Positions 42,723 to 53,308 of a stretch of DNA of 64,000 bases are shown in pieces. Made by a program: the position numbers and the translations under genes. The stretch comes from Cymbomonas tetramitiformis. Taxonomy: Eukaryota > Chlorophyta > Pyramimonadophyceae > Pyramimonadales > Pyramimonadaceae. How positions within the stretch are numbered: position 1 is the stretch's first letter; the number at the start of each line of letters is the position of its first letter. Location: assembly GCA_001247695.2 (NCBI GenBank), contig LGRX02034686.1, positions 1 to 64,000 of the forward strand. The letters are read 5' to 3'. The notes under the pieces are model-generated. The model did not search any database, was not told the origin of the DNA, and saw only the letters and a program-made list of their open reading frames with translations.

Positions 42723-43868
42723 TTATCTTGAGAGTCTATCTATATTGAGTTCACTGACTATCTGATATCTTTGGACTAGGATATTCCAGTACCTCCTCCT
42801 CATGTCACCAGTCACAGTGTCCTTGGTGGTTGACAAGAGTCTGGACCTCTTCTCGCACGATCTGACGAACGTGACGCCGTCCTGCTGCTCAGTTTGGGGC
42901 ACCGCCTTGAGCATGGCATTCTTCTCCTTGGTGCCCCTCATGAGGAACCTCTTGTTGAGCTCGTGCACGAACTTCCTGAAGGCCCAGTAATACATGGTGC
43001 TCTCCTTCCCGTCGCATCCAGTGAGTCCGGTCGACGAGTTCCCATCGCGCAGGTACTCGTCTGACACCTCCCCGTCATCGTTCTCGTCAGTGACCGGTCT
43101 AGCCACCAACCAAGTTGCATTTCGGTCCATCAGATGAAAGGGCTGGTCCGCACAGTTCACCGCCCCATCCGCTGCCTCATGCTCCTCCGTGCTCTTCAGG
43201 GACCACGTGAACCTGGAGGATACCTTGCCGTTCAAGTCTAGTGGTTCCATTAGCCAAGAATAAGCCTATGAAGGAGTACCAGAATTACTGCCAACTGACT
43301 GCAGGAAACTGGGGATTTCCTCATACATTCCTTGCCAGTCAGGTTGGCTGCTATTTTTGTAGTTCCTCTTCTCCTCGGGGCTGGCCGTCAGCATCATTGG
43401 GCTATTCAGATTTCTCCGCACACCGCTGCGGTGCGCTCTCTGCTTGCCGGTGATCCACCTGGAGAAAACCAGGCAGAACTCTTCCCTGTCGTCCTCCTTG
43501 CTCCCAGTATAGTGGGGCCGCTGTGATGTGGAACTTTCCTCGCGGGTGGTTCCCTCCGTTTGCATGTCTAATTCCATGTACCAAAATATATCTTCACCCA
43601 AAGCTTGGAATTTCTGTGTCTTCCTTCTGGGGTCCCTTTTGGCCAAGTCACTGCTACTGTCTGAATGCCCGCCTTCTTCCTCGTTGTTCAGCTCGGTGTC
43701 GCCTTTGCTAGATTCTTCGCCCTGTAACAAACGCCGGCTTCTCGTGGTACCGAAGCCGGGGTTGTCCAGCTGGTGACACGCGCGACAGACGTGACAGGCG
43801 TGACATACCTCGCGCTTGATGACTGCTCGGCGAGATAGCAGATGTGGTGAAGAAGGTTTGGTCATCAT
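42723..43868 (-). pseudogene. Gag-like ORF with one in-frame amber stop
   Basis: One frame is open from ATG at 43868 to 42723 apart from a TAG at 43266-43268, giving about 200 plus 175 codons. The N-terminal part has a Cys/His cluster, CHACHVCRACH, then an acidic Ser/Glu-rich stretch. The C-terminal part has YYWAFRKFVHELNKRF followed by an Ala/Leu/Gln-rich stretch and a Phe-Val segment, a spacing reminiscent of retrotransposon Gag capsid domains. No Pol domain is found nearby. It may be a non-autonomous or deleted LTR element. Function is inferred only weakly. Confidence 0.4.
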
Positions 43869-44367
43869 GATGTGGCATTGAGATAAGAAGAATGGTTCTA
43901 GAAGAAATGACGTTTAGGATGCTGCCACTGACGTGTCAGCCAGAAGATGGGGAACGGTAACATCATCAAAGCTGGCAGAGAATAGTGACATTCTATTGGT
44001 AGATGAAGATTTTAGAGCGAAAGCCTGTTACAGTTTTACAGATGTGACAGTGACTTGAGAATAAGTAGGCTCTGACCGCAGGTCAGGACTAGTGGACTCA
44101 TTATTGTTTTGCCTTCGCAAGTGCTAGGTGGCTGTTCGCGTGCCGAGTGCTAGATTGCTAAAACAGCTCTGCTCACAGTTTTGTACAATAATTCGTACTT
44201 TTGGTGGTTTTATCATCTTTTGGTGTATATTATATACTGCTGTTTTTATCTTTTTACAAAACAATAATGTCCTGCGCGGAGCGGCTTTTTATTTCGGTAC
44301 GAATTCAGAAGTAAGAGGCTCTTTGGCGAGAAGTCTACAGCAGTCAAGAAGAGCAGATTCGGGAGAT

Positions 44368-45512
44368 AGGTGACTCCAGGGACACCCTTGGTGTACTGGC
44401 GGACCCTTTTTCCTTTGTTATTTTGCGGTGCTTGCATACGGGCAGACTCACAGCAGCGGCGACAGCGAATCAGCAGTTAATTACTAGCTTAATGAGTGGT
44501 TTCTTATCCTGCGGTTCCTCTCGCTTGGCCACCTTGTCTGACGGTGAATCCAGGGACACCGATGCTGTACTGGCCTATCTTTAAGCGGGTGTGCCACTAG
44601 AAGGTAATTAGCAGCGGCACCAGCGTGGAATACAGCGAGCGGATTAACTCTGTATAATATGAAGACAGTGAAGACTGCTCTGGCAACGGTGTCTAGTGAA
44701 TCCAGGGGTACTTTGTACACTGGTTCAGCTTGACCACCGTTGTTTATCTTGGAAATATCAGTGGATTAGCATACAGCCTTTCTTCTTTTCTCTGGCGGCT
44801 TTTGTTGACCCCAGACCGACGGTGAGGCACGTATGGTACCGTTCACCTTCCTGATGAGCAGTGGCTTTGCTAATCCAGGGGTACTGTGTACACTGGCTTA
44901 GCTTAAGCTCTGCTGTGTAGCTTCTATCACTGGGAAGTATTTGCGGAGGAACACTCCTATGACACTTGTGGTCCTTCTTGATGAGCAGTGGCTTTGCGAA
45001 TCCAGGGGTACTCTGTACACTTGCTTAGCCTAAGCCCTGTTGTGCGAACCTTCTACATCCATTGCTGATTCAGCGTAGTATGCATAACCGTGGTGTTATT
45101 TCAGTTGTACTGTGAGAGGTGACCGCTCCAGCCAGGGGTGCTCAGCACACTGGCTTGACCTGGCTCACTGTAGTTGGTTATCTGAGCCGTGTTGACTTTG
45201 GAGAACTTGGACATTCACTTCAAATTCCCTTCAGGGGCTATCCCGGGGACTCTTCCTTATCTTGGTTCTGGGTTGATAGTATGGTTCTGTGTGGCACGTT
45301 GTGCGCATCAGCAAGCAGGTTGCTAGTGAATCCAGGGACACCCTTGGTGTACTAGCCTAACCAGTTTAGCTGATTCACTCGGTAAAACTACGCGTGGGAG
45401 GCAACTTTGGTCCTATCGCCAGTACATGTGATACTCTGTATATGGTTTTTACCCTTTTGTATATTCAGAACTGTGTGAATCCAGGGACACTCTGTGCACT
45501 GGCGTAACTCAG
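44368..45512. repeat. Array of eight dispersed hairpin repeats (CCAGGG...TACACTGG type)
   Basis: Eight copies of a 30-35-bp motif, GTGAATCCAGGGGTAC-NNN-GTACACTGGC or a variant, begin near 44370, 44544, 44695, 44870, 44997, 45128, 45325 and 45475. The core is an inverted repeat (CCAG..GTAC / GTAC.CTGG) and many left-right differences are compensatory in appearance. Copies 4 and 5 share homology beyond the core (GATGAGCAGTGGCTTTGC). The array lies 5' of the gag-like ORF in its sense. Confidence 0.75.
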
Positions 45513-46605
45513 TCCGAATTCAGTCTTCATCCTGCTAGTGGACGAGTCACACGCTTAGTAGAGAGAGCATATCCCTTTTGCCTCACTTGTCACCCATTGG
45601 CATAGCACTTGACCACGGAGGAGGGGGCAGAGTTGAACGCCGCCGCTGTCCAGTCCGCAGCACGGGAGGCATGGCACTACATGTATGTCGCGTAGGGGTG
45701 GGATGTGTCAATGGATGACATGTGTGGTCTATGGTCTATGGTCTATGGTTTGTGTAAACATATATTTATGGTAATCTTATGTGTGTCATATGTGTATCTT
45801 ATGTAAGTCTATGGTCTACGGTCTACGGTTTATATAAAGATATTTTTAGTATATTTTATGTATGTCTTATGTGTGGCATATGTGTACCTTATTAGCTACA
45901 ATCTAAGATTGTTGCCGGTAAGTCTATGGTCTACGGTCTACGGTTTATATAAAGATATTTTTTATGTATATTTTATGTATGTCTTATGTTTGATATATGC
46001 TTGATATATTAGCTACAATCTAAGAACAGCAACATTCATAGAATGTTGCCCGTGTTGCTGGTGAGTCTACAGTCTACGGTCTACGGTTTACATAAACATA
46101 TTTCTTGTATATTTATGTATGATATTGTCGATCTACTGATGTAAACACCACTAAGTCATTTTTATTTCTTTTCGTATCTTATGATGACCCAGTTATTCCA
46201 CGCAGACTGTTTCGATCACCAGAGCTATATTTATATTTTCATTTTTATTCATTTTATTCATTTACTCATTTTTATAAATTTATTCTCGTCAACGTATCAA
46301 CAACCTAACGGCAATGTTGAAACATCAGTCGCAACCGGAAATTTATCAACTTGAAACCTAAACATAGTTTTATTCCTTTGTGTGTCTTCATCAGCCTCTA
46401 AAAAGAAAAAAACTAAAACCCAAATTCCCATTTGGTAATGTGTTATTCATCGAATTGGCCATTAGAGGTACGGAAGTGCACGACGGCTGCGAGACGCTGC
46501 TTGCACGAACATTTTTATGATAAATTTCAGGCGATAAAATGGATAAAGGGAAGATATTATTGAAATTTAACGCAGGAATTTAGTGTTAAAGCGCGCTTTC
46601 ACGAT
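45513..46605. other. AT-rich spacer with a GGTCTACGGTCTACGGTTTA repeat
   Basis: A unit of about 110 bp, containing GTCTATGGTCTACGGTCTAC followed by TTTATATAAAGATATTTT and TATGTATGTCTTATG, is repeated about 3-4 times between 45730 and 46120. The remainder is AT-rich without a gene. Confidence 0.6.
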
Positions 46606-47424
46606 ATGGGGGGGCGAAAGCCGGCATCGAGCGGACAAGCGACCAGTCCGCAACACGAAGCTGCGGAAATGAGCTTGGAGTTGCTCATCAGCACGGCTCA
46701 GGCTGCGCTGAGAGCCCAACGGCTTGCACGAAGGCAAGGGGCACCCCTGCCTGAGTGCATCGGTGACGACGAGACCATCGCGCTCACGCCTCAGCAGAAC
46801 CTGACATACTTGGCTCTGCACGCCACTCGTGCAGTGGCGACGGCAGCAACGGTTTGCTTTCCCGCATTTCAACGGGCTAGCAAAACCGTGACGGGCTTGG
46901 CGACTACATCGACTTTTCCGCCTCCTCCATCCGCGCAAGGCACCGCCCACACGCAGGGGCCCAGCGCCAGAACGCAACGACGCAGCTCGCAGAGGCATAA
47001 GGCGAGGGGAAGAGCTGAGGAGCGGAACCATCCGCCAGCAGCTACGGGTTTTTTCACGACCAGCTCCCCTATGCCAACCGTGGTGCCAGGCGGTAAATTC
47101 ACGTTTGGTAAAGTCTCTGGGCAAGTGCAGCCCACAGACTTCAGTCTGGCTGCGCCGCCATCTGGCAGCGGAGCAGTCAGCGACTTCAGCAGTTTCAGCG
47201 ACGTCGTGCGGACATCGACAGCAGAGCAACCGCCCTCTCCTGGTGAGAAGCGCAGCGGAAAGCCGCCATCGGTGCCGCCAAGCCCGCCGCGAATCAGCAA
47301 AAAGGGGAAGGCAGCAGAGCAGCCTGGTAGCCATGAGGACGAGGACATTGCCGACCTCGAGTACGAGGACCCTTGGCACGAGGCGGACGGCTTGGACACT
47401 GACGTGCACGACTCGTGCATTTAG
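46606..47424 (+). CDS. Orphan GC-rich ORF, 272 aa, unrecognised
   Basis: ATG at 46606, with a sharp rise in GC against the AT-rich sequence upstream. An Ala/Gln-rich helical start (MSLELLISTAQAALRAQRLA) is followed by Pro/Ser/Thr-rich low-complexity sequence, a basic KRSGKPPS...RISKKGK stretch and an acidic tail (HEDEDIADLEYEDPW). No catalytic motif, finger or membrane segment. It could be the N-terminal Gag of a retroelement or a disordered host protein. The opposite strand is also open, so coding is uncertain. Confidence 0.4.
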   Translation: MGGRKPASSGQATSPQHEAAEMSLELLISTAQAALRAQRLARRQGAPLPECIGDDETIALTPQQNLTYLALHATRAVATAATVCFPAFQRASKTVTGLATTSTFPPPPSAQGTAHTQGPSARTQRRSSQRHKARGRAEERNHPPAATGFFTTSSPMPTVVPGGKFTFGKVSGQVQPTDFSLAAPPSGSGAVSDFSSFSDVVRTSTAEQPPSPGEKRSGKPPSVPPSPPRISKKGKAAEQPGSHEDEDIADLEYEDPWHEADGLDTDVHDSCI

Positions 47425-48637
47425 GATCCAACGCCGATGCGTACTTCCCTAGTGTGTTGCACTGAACGCACTGCTTGGCCTTGCTTGTGTTAGTCAAGCG
47501 CCATCACAGATGGCCACTCGCGAGAGCTGGGCAAACGGCCGGACACCGCTTTTAGTCCCCCACACCACGACGCATCCGGGGGGTTTTCAGCGGCGACAGC
47601 GGCGTGGATTCTGGAAGTGGCAGCAACAGACCACAATATTCTGTCAGAACATCCTAGAACCTGACTGTAAACTGCCCATTCACAAACAGTGGTAACCCTG
47701 GGGCTGACAGTGATTACACGTCAGCTCATTGACCTGCCTGTATCTTTGGATAGGCGCCCTAGTTGAATCTCCGATTGGGAGCGTGTTCGTTGCTGTTCGT
47801 GCTCCACTAGTCGGGGGTTCTTGCATCCACCTTTACTGCTAGGTGGGTGCTAAACTAGGTTTCATCTTTGACCTGCCGGCGTAGGCCCTCATCCTGCAGC
47901 CTCCCGTTATGAGGAATGGCTGCAGACTAGATGCTGTTAGCATGGCATTGACCACCTAGCAGAACCCAAGGGCTAAACTCTCTAGTGCACTGGACTGGGT
48001 AATAGCAGTTAGGGCAGAGGGGCAGGCTTGACCGCTGAGCACCTAATAATATCACGTCTCCGGTAGGAGTATGTTACATTTTTTCTTTTTTTTCTTTCGA
48101 ATTGGCACCGATCACAGATGCAGAATCATCAGTTTTATATAATATGATATCATTTGTTGATTTATTATTGACAGATGTAACCGATTGTAAATTTGGCGTT
48201 TGTACTGATGGGCCAAGATCAATCGCTTTGATAATATTATTATCCCAAACTAAAACTTCTTGATTTGGAACAGATGCTATTGTGTCCGGTTTGGTTATTA
48301 GTTCCAATGCCGTTTCAGCTTGAATAGTAGTTGCTACAATGCGCACGCGCCCGCTAGGCTCTCCAAAGAGGTGGTCCGCCACTCGAGGCGGAAAGGCGGT
48401 TACACAGGAACGCAATACGTGTTTATTTACATTTACGTATAGTTTACATCTAGGGGGCTGCGCCACGCCCTTCCCTAGCGCACTCGCTACTATGGATGCA
48501 GACTGCTTATTTCTGACATTGCTCTACTGCTTAGATGAGTTTGCCACGCTGCTTTGCAACATCACTCTACCGCTGCGATGGGAGCTGCTCGACTCCAACT
48601 CTGAACAGCAGCGCCTCTGGCTCGCCGACGACAATCG
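47425..48637. other. Spacer upstream of the gypsy element
   Basis: No recognised gene. About 48010-48100 (GGGGCAGGCTTGACCGC, ATATCACGTCTCCGGTAGGA and an ACATTTTTTCTTTT tract) resembles 56640-56730 in the same orientation, a dispersed repeat or possibly eroded LTR ends. A minus-strand ORF (48074-48466, 130 codons) has no recognisable motif. A canonical LTR for the gypsy element was not found. Confidence 0.4.
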
Positions 48638-51598
48638 ATGGAGTCAGTGGTGCATGGCGGTGGTGACCCTGATTCAGAGCGCAGAGTCCCCAGCCCCAGG
48701 AACTCGCCCCCAGGTCCTCCTGATGATCCACCCCCAGACCCTTCTGGTGATCCCGACCGAGGACCCGGTCCCTCTTACCCTCAGTATCCAGAGGTCCGGG
48801 CCCTCTTCATCACCCACGACGGTGGGTCACTGTGGGTACATCAGTCAGCGGGGGTGCGAGGCGCGGCGACTGTCTCTTTACCACGAGACGAACGCCGCAG
48901 GGCTGGAGTACAGGGCGACACCATCCTCTTCACAATCATGCATCTGCTGGGAGCTCCGCTGACAGCTTATGCACGCATGGGAGGTCGTCTTCATCACACA
49001 CCGCTGCTCCTTACCAACCCTCGCGTGGAGACCTGGGTACTCATGGTCGACCGCGAGATCATGGACATGGCCATGGGGGACCCAGCCGCAGCTAATGTGC
49101 GATCTACGAGTATGGGACAGCCGGTGTGGGAGTGGATACCTGCCACTGCGCGGGAGTCCGAGATGCTGCACTTCGACCAGGACGGGCTCGCCGCGTGGTC
49201 CGAAGTCAGCAACTCCGACTGGTACCGAAACATGAGCGTGGTGGCCGCGCAACCACCCACCCCCATGCCCTTCCACACGCCTCTCCCGCTCCCCGCTCCA
49301 TCATCAACACCCGCACCACCGCCTATTCCTGGGCCGCCAACCTCCGCATTACCGCCTACCTCAACCGCAGTCCCCACAAATCCCGCGCCTGCGCTCCCAC
49401 CCGCGCATGCTCCAGGACCACCACCTTCAGCCCGCTTCCCCCACTCCGCCACCGCGAATCCCGTCCTTTCTCCCAGCGCCGCCCCCTTTGTACCAGGCAT
49501 CATCCGACTGCCGCAGGGCACTAATCTGCGAGCATCTTCGGACGAGGTCCGCCTGGAGCACAAGACCAAGGAGATGGTACTGAAGCTGATCAGGGGTGTG
49601 ACTAGATTCCCCCGCTCCGCGGCCGACACCAAATCGGCCGACAAGGATGGCCTACTGGCGCAATTGGAGCACTACTCCAACCTGGTGCGGAAGATCTTCC
49701 AGGAGGCCATCGTGATCGAGGCGCTGACCACTCCCAGCTGTACGCCGTCTGTATCGGAGTACCAGGCGAGCGTGTCGAGCCTCCTCTGGAGCTTCAAGGA
49801 GCACACCCTACAAGACCAGCAGAAGAGGTTCTTAGAGCGTGCGGCGGGGACCTTCGGGTCCGACCAGGCCTGGCACCGGCGCTACGGGGAGTTGGACGTG
49901 TTCTTCAGCGACCTGGCGGTGTGCTACCTGACACAGGGCTACCTGGAGAACGCGCACGGCGAGGCTATTGCACTGAAGCAGGCGTCGAATGAGACCGCGG
50001 CGGAGTACTTTTCGCGGTTGGAGACCCGCATGGCCTCGGTCAACTTTCTGGCTGGCAGGGTCCCCAACTGCGTGGAGATGTCCAACCTGTCCATGCTCTC
50101 CACGTACCGCCGAGGGCTGAAGTACGCGCCCAAGGTGATGCGGCGCCTGAGAGCCATCCACCTGGATGTCTCCAAGCCAGATATCGACTTGCTGGATGAG
50201 GAGTTCTACGCCGCGTGTAGGCAAACGTCGAAGGAGTGCCGCGACACCTCGGACAACCTTCTCCCCAACCTCAAGTGCAAAAGCATACGCACGGATGGGG
50301 GAGTTCAGTGGAAGACCGACATTGAGGGTACTCTCGCAGCGGCGCATGATGAAGAAGGACCGCTGCTACTGGTGTTCTATGCGACCCTCAGAGGGCACAC
50401 GGTCAAGGTGCTGATTGACTCGGGAGCTTCTGACAACTTCATCTCGGAGCAGAGTGCTAAACGATGTGGCCTCACGACACGAGCTGGCTCCGAGATGCGA
50501 GTCACCTTGGCGGATGGATCTGTAAAGATCACAGGCGCCACCGCGTACGCCAAGTTTAACACGCACACCACCACGGGCACCTACACGGAGAACGCCCTTG
50601 CCCTTCGAATTCTACCTCTGGGCATACAAGTGGACGTTATCCTCGGCGGAAGGTGGCTGCGCAGTCACTCCCCCGTAACTCTGGGCTATGAGGGGAACGG
50701 TTCTGTGTCCTTCCTCAGGAAGTCCCGCGGTGGCAAGATTGGAGATCGCGTCACCATTACAGGTTGCTCTCCTGGGAAGGCACCCGGAGATAAGTCTCCA
50801 AAGGGCACGGCTTGTGCGGGATTGGTGGACGAAGTGTTCTTGACCCCCGCTCAGTTGAAGAAGTACTTGGTGTACGCGGAGACGCAGAAGATGCGTGGCA
50901 ACGATGACCCGGGGATACAACCCGCCTGGCTCATGATGGCCGAGAAATCCCAAGGTGATACGACTTCTGCCTTTGCAGCGACGGCTGTCGACACTGAGGA
51001 CGCCAAACCTGCTGCGGACACTGAAGACGCAGAAGTGGACCCCGAGTGGACCCTCAAGTTCCAAGACTTCTGGGGTTCGGAGTATGAGAAGGAGATGACG
51101 ACTGCCCTGCCGAACATCGATGGTCTCAGGCATGATCCCCAAGACGAGGCCAACATTAACCTGGACCCTGAACTGAGCAAGAAGGGGCCACCCTGCCAGC
51201 GCATCTACAAGAAGTCTGCAGAGGAACTCCGCCAACTTCGAGAGCGCGTCGAGACCTTGATGTCCAAGGGCTACATCCGACCCTCGTCCAGCCCTTACGC
51301 AGCTCCCTGCCTGATGGTACCCAAACCAGGGAACCCCAAGGAGCTGCGACTGGTAATCGATTACCGGCTCCTCAATCGCCAGACAGTGAAGGACAAGTAC
51401 CCCCTTCCGGACATCCAGATGATGTTCGACGAGATGCAGGGTGCGAAGTTCTTCTCCTCATTCGACGCGGTGGATGGCTTCTGGCAGGTCCCGATGGCTC
51501 CAGGAGATGTCGAGAAGACTGCCTTCACCACCCAGATGGGGTCATATGAGTGGTTGGTCATGCCACAAGGACTGCAGAACTCGCCATCTCAATATTAG
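48638..51598 (+). CDS. Gypsy Gag-protease-RT (N-terminal part)
   Basis: 986 codons from ATG 48638 to a TAG at 51596. A Pro-rich N-terminal third (residues about 200-290) precedes a helical capsid-like region. No CCHC knuckle is visible, unusual for gypsy Gag. Protease: LIDSGASDNFIS near residue 593 and VILGGRWL near 667. RT fingers and palm: LVIDYRLLNRQTV near 905 and FFSSFDAVDGFWQVP near 938. It ends NSPSQY before the stop. The same frame continues straight on with RRMQRALG and the catalytic FIDD, and relatives have Gln here, so a single CAG-to-TAG change is the simplest explanation. Readthrough is possible but not shown. Confidence 0.88.
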   Translation: MESVVHGGGDPDSERRVPSPRNSPPGPPDDPPPDPSGDPDRGPGPSYPQYPEVRALFITHDGGSLWVHQSAGVRGAATVSLPRDERRRAGVQGDTILFTIMHLLGAPLTAYARMGGRLHHTPLLLTNPRVETWVLMVDREIMDMAMGDPAAANVRSTSMGQPVWEWIPATARESEMLHFDQDGLAAWSEVSNSDWYRNMSVVAAQPPTPMPFHTPLPLPAPSSTPAPPPIPGPPTSALPPTSTAVPTNPAPALPPAHAPGPPPSARFPHSATANPVLSPSAAPFVPGIIRLPQGTNLRASSDEVRLEHKTKEMVLKLIRGVTRFPRSAADTKSADKDGLLAQLEHYSNLVRKIFQEAIVIEALTTPSCTPSVSEYQASVSSLLWSFKEHTLQDQQKRFLERAAGTFGSDQAWHRRYGELDVFFSDLAVCYLTQGYLENAHGEAIALKQASNETAAEYFSRLETRMASVNFLAGRVPNCVEMSNLSMLSTYRRGLKYAPKVMRRLRAIHLDVSKPDIDLLDEEFYAACRQTSKECRDTSDNLLPNLKCKSIRTDGGVQWKTDIEGTLAAAHDEEGPLLLVFYATLRGHTVKVLIDSGASDNFISEQSAKRCGLTTRAGSEMRVTLADGSVKITGATAYAKFNTHTTTGTYTENALALRILPLGIQVDVILGGRWLRSHSPVTLGYEGNGSVSFLRKSRGGKIGDRVTITGCSPGKAPGDKSPKGTACAGLVDEVFLTPAQLKKYLVYAETQKMRGNDDPGIQPAWLMMAEKSQGDTTSAFAATAVDTEDAKPAADTEDAEVDPEWTLKFQDFWGSEYEKEMTTALPNIDGLRHDPQDEANINLDPELSKKGPPCQRIYKKSAEELRQLRERVETLMSKGYIRPSSSPYAAPCLMVPKPGNPKELRLVIDYRLLNRQTVKDKYPLPDIQMMFDEMQGAKFFSSFDAVDGFWQVPMAPGDVEKTAFTTQMGSYEWLVMPQGLQNSPSQY

Positions 51599-51604
51599 CG
51601 ACGA

Positions 51605-53308
51605 ATGCAGCGGGCTCTGGGTCATCTTCCCTTTGTCCGGATCTTCATTGATGACGTGGTCGTTTTCAGCAACACCGCCGCTGAGCACTACGAGCACGTC
51701 AAGCAGCTGCTCCTGACGTGCAGGGAGAAGGGCGTTTTCCTCAAGAGGTCCAAGTGTCAACTGTTGAAGAAATCCTTGCGATTCCTTGGTCACTGCATCT
51801 CCGCGGATGGCTGCAGACCCCAACATGACAAGGTGGCTGCAGTGAGGGACTGGCCCGAGCTGGAAACGGTTACCCACGTCAGGCAGTTCCTGGGCCTGGC
51901 GGGGTACTACCGTAGATTCATTCACTGCTTCTCCGAGATCACTCAACCCCTTACCCGGCTGACCAAGTCGGACGTACCCTGGGAGTGGGGTCCCATGCAG
52001 CAGTGGGCCTTCGAGGAACTGAAGAAGGCCCTCACCTCGGCACCAGTACTTGCCTTACCCAACATCAAGGGTGCTGCAGACGGTACAGCACCTTTCGTGG
52101 TGCAGACGGATGCCAGCCTGCCGAAAGACCCACTGGCAACGCTGAAGTCTGAATGCTTCTCCAGTTCACCACCCGCAGCTCATCCCCACTGGGCCCAGAC
52201 GGTTGACTGCTGGCTTTCAGCAGTGGAGACCCTCTCCGTGGCGGAGCAAGCCATGGGCCTGGGGGAGACCATCGCCCTCGTCAATCCGAAGCTCTATAAA
52301 GGGGCGAAGGGAGATGACCTCGACTTCGACATGCCTGACTGGCCCGAAGCCAAAGGCGCGAAGCCGACAGAAACTCCACACGAACCCCCTGACCGAGCTC
52401 CACCTCAGATAAGGATAACGAGGAGCATGTCACGGGCTGGAAAAGCTTCTACGACCCCAGCACCCCCACAGTCGGTGTCACTGAAGACGCGAACGCCTGC
52501 ACCACGGGCTGATGCATCGACGGCGCCCATTGAAAAGGCGCCAGCGAGCTCACCACCCCCACAGAAGGTGCCCCAGCAGTCAGTTCCACCCTCGATCCTT
52601 CCCCCACAGAAGCGACAAGATCGCCTCCCGGAAGACTCGCAGAATTGGCGCGTTCGCGCAGAGTACTCCTCGAAGTACATCGAGAAGTTTGGACCCTTCG
52701 ACGTGGACGCCTGCTGCGACCTCGGCGGCCGCAACAGACAGGCGGATCGATTCTGGACAGACTGCCTTTCTGAGAAATGGAGGGGTCTTCGGGTTTGGTG
52801 TAACCCTCCATACAACTCCAAACACATTACTGTGGAGGCGATTCTGAACAAGTACATCGCAGAATGGAAGGCGGACCCGGAGAACACTTCTGCGGTCTTC
52901 GTCCTGCCAGATCACCAGTCCAAACTCCCCGCGTGGCGTAAGCTATTCAGAAAGGCCAATATGCAGATCGTGGAGGTCGTCCCTACTCACGACGACAAGG
53001 GCGAGCCCAATCAGTTCTTCGAGAACCCAAATGGGAAGGCCTTCGATCTTCGCTGGCCTGTCTTGATAGTGCACGCTCCCCCCGCCAAACCGCAGCCGGT
53101 ACGCGTGAGACATCCACGAACGAACCCCGCTGTGATAAGAACGGGTGAGGCAGCGGACTTCAGAGACGCGATCTCCCAGCAGTCAGACTCAAAGTTCCTG
53201 CGGTGCGCTGAAGGCGGAGTACACCCGAGAGGGGTCACTCCGTTCGCTGCGGGAAAAGGTGAAGGCAGCGCCACACCAGTGCCTACAGGACTTCAGGCTG
53301 GTGGTTGA
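51605..53308 (+). CDS. Gypsy RT C-terminal part, degenerate RNase H, Dam-like methyltransferase domain
   Basis: Same frame as the preceding ORF after one TAG. It opens with RT motif FIDDVVVFS (residues 15-22), then thumb and connection (FLGLAGYYRRFI). RNase H should follow: FVVQTDASLP keeps the first Asp, but the remaining motifs are not found; a Pro-rich linker with ITRSMSRAGK follows. Residues about 346-494 resemble phage-type N6-adenine methyltransferases: FDVDACCD (SAM-binding start), WCNPPYNSK (motif IV, NPPY) and FVLPDHQSK. This family transfers a methyl group from SAM to adenine N6 in DNA; DIRS-type retroelements are known to carry one. The final part changes frame near 53200 into the integrase ORF. 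I infer, but cannot show, that the domain is active. Confidence 0.8.
   Translation: MQRALGHLPFVRIFIDDVVVFSNTAAEHYEHVKQLLLTCREKGVFLKRSKCQLLKKSLRFLGHCISADGCRPQHDKVAAVRDWPELETVTHVRQFLGLAGYYRRFIHCFSEITQPLTRLTKSDVPWEWGPMQQWAFEELKKALTSAPVLALPNIKGAADGTAPFVVQTDASLPKDPLATLKSECFSSSPPAAHPHWAQTVDCWLSAVETLSVAEQAMGLGETIALVNPKLYKGAKGDDLDFDMPDWPEAKGAKPTETPHEPPDRAPPQIRITRSMSRAGKASTTPAPPQSVSLKTRTPAPRADASTAPIEKAPASSPPPQKVPQQSVPPSILPPQKRQDRLPEDSQNWRVRAEYSSKYIEKFGPFDVDACCDLGGRNRQADRFWTDCLSEKWRGLRVWCNPPYNSKHITVEAILNKYIAEWKADPENTSAVFVLPDHQSKLPAWRKLFRKANMQIVEVVPTHDDKGEPNQFFENPNGKAFDLRWPVLIVHAPPAKPQPVRVRHPRTNPAVIRTGEAADFRDAISQQSDSKFLRCAEGGVHPRGVTPFAAGKGEGSATPVPTGLQAGG

Noticed and set aside
43790..43830. CHACH and CRACH look like c-type haem sites (CXXCH)
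   Set aside because: They overlap in a Cys/His cluster of a gag-like ORF with no signal peptide or cytochrome fold; a finger-like cluster is more likely.
46567..47409. 280-codon minus-strand ORF opposite the orphan gene
   Set aside because: Shadow ORF caused by high GC; Arg/Cys/Leu-rich composition is typical of antisense translation.
48074..48466. 130-codon minus-strand ORF
   Set aside because: No recognisable motif, AT-rich end, and it overlaps a dispersed repeat and homopolymer tract.
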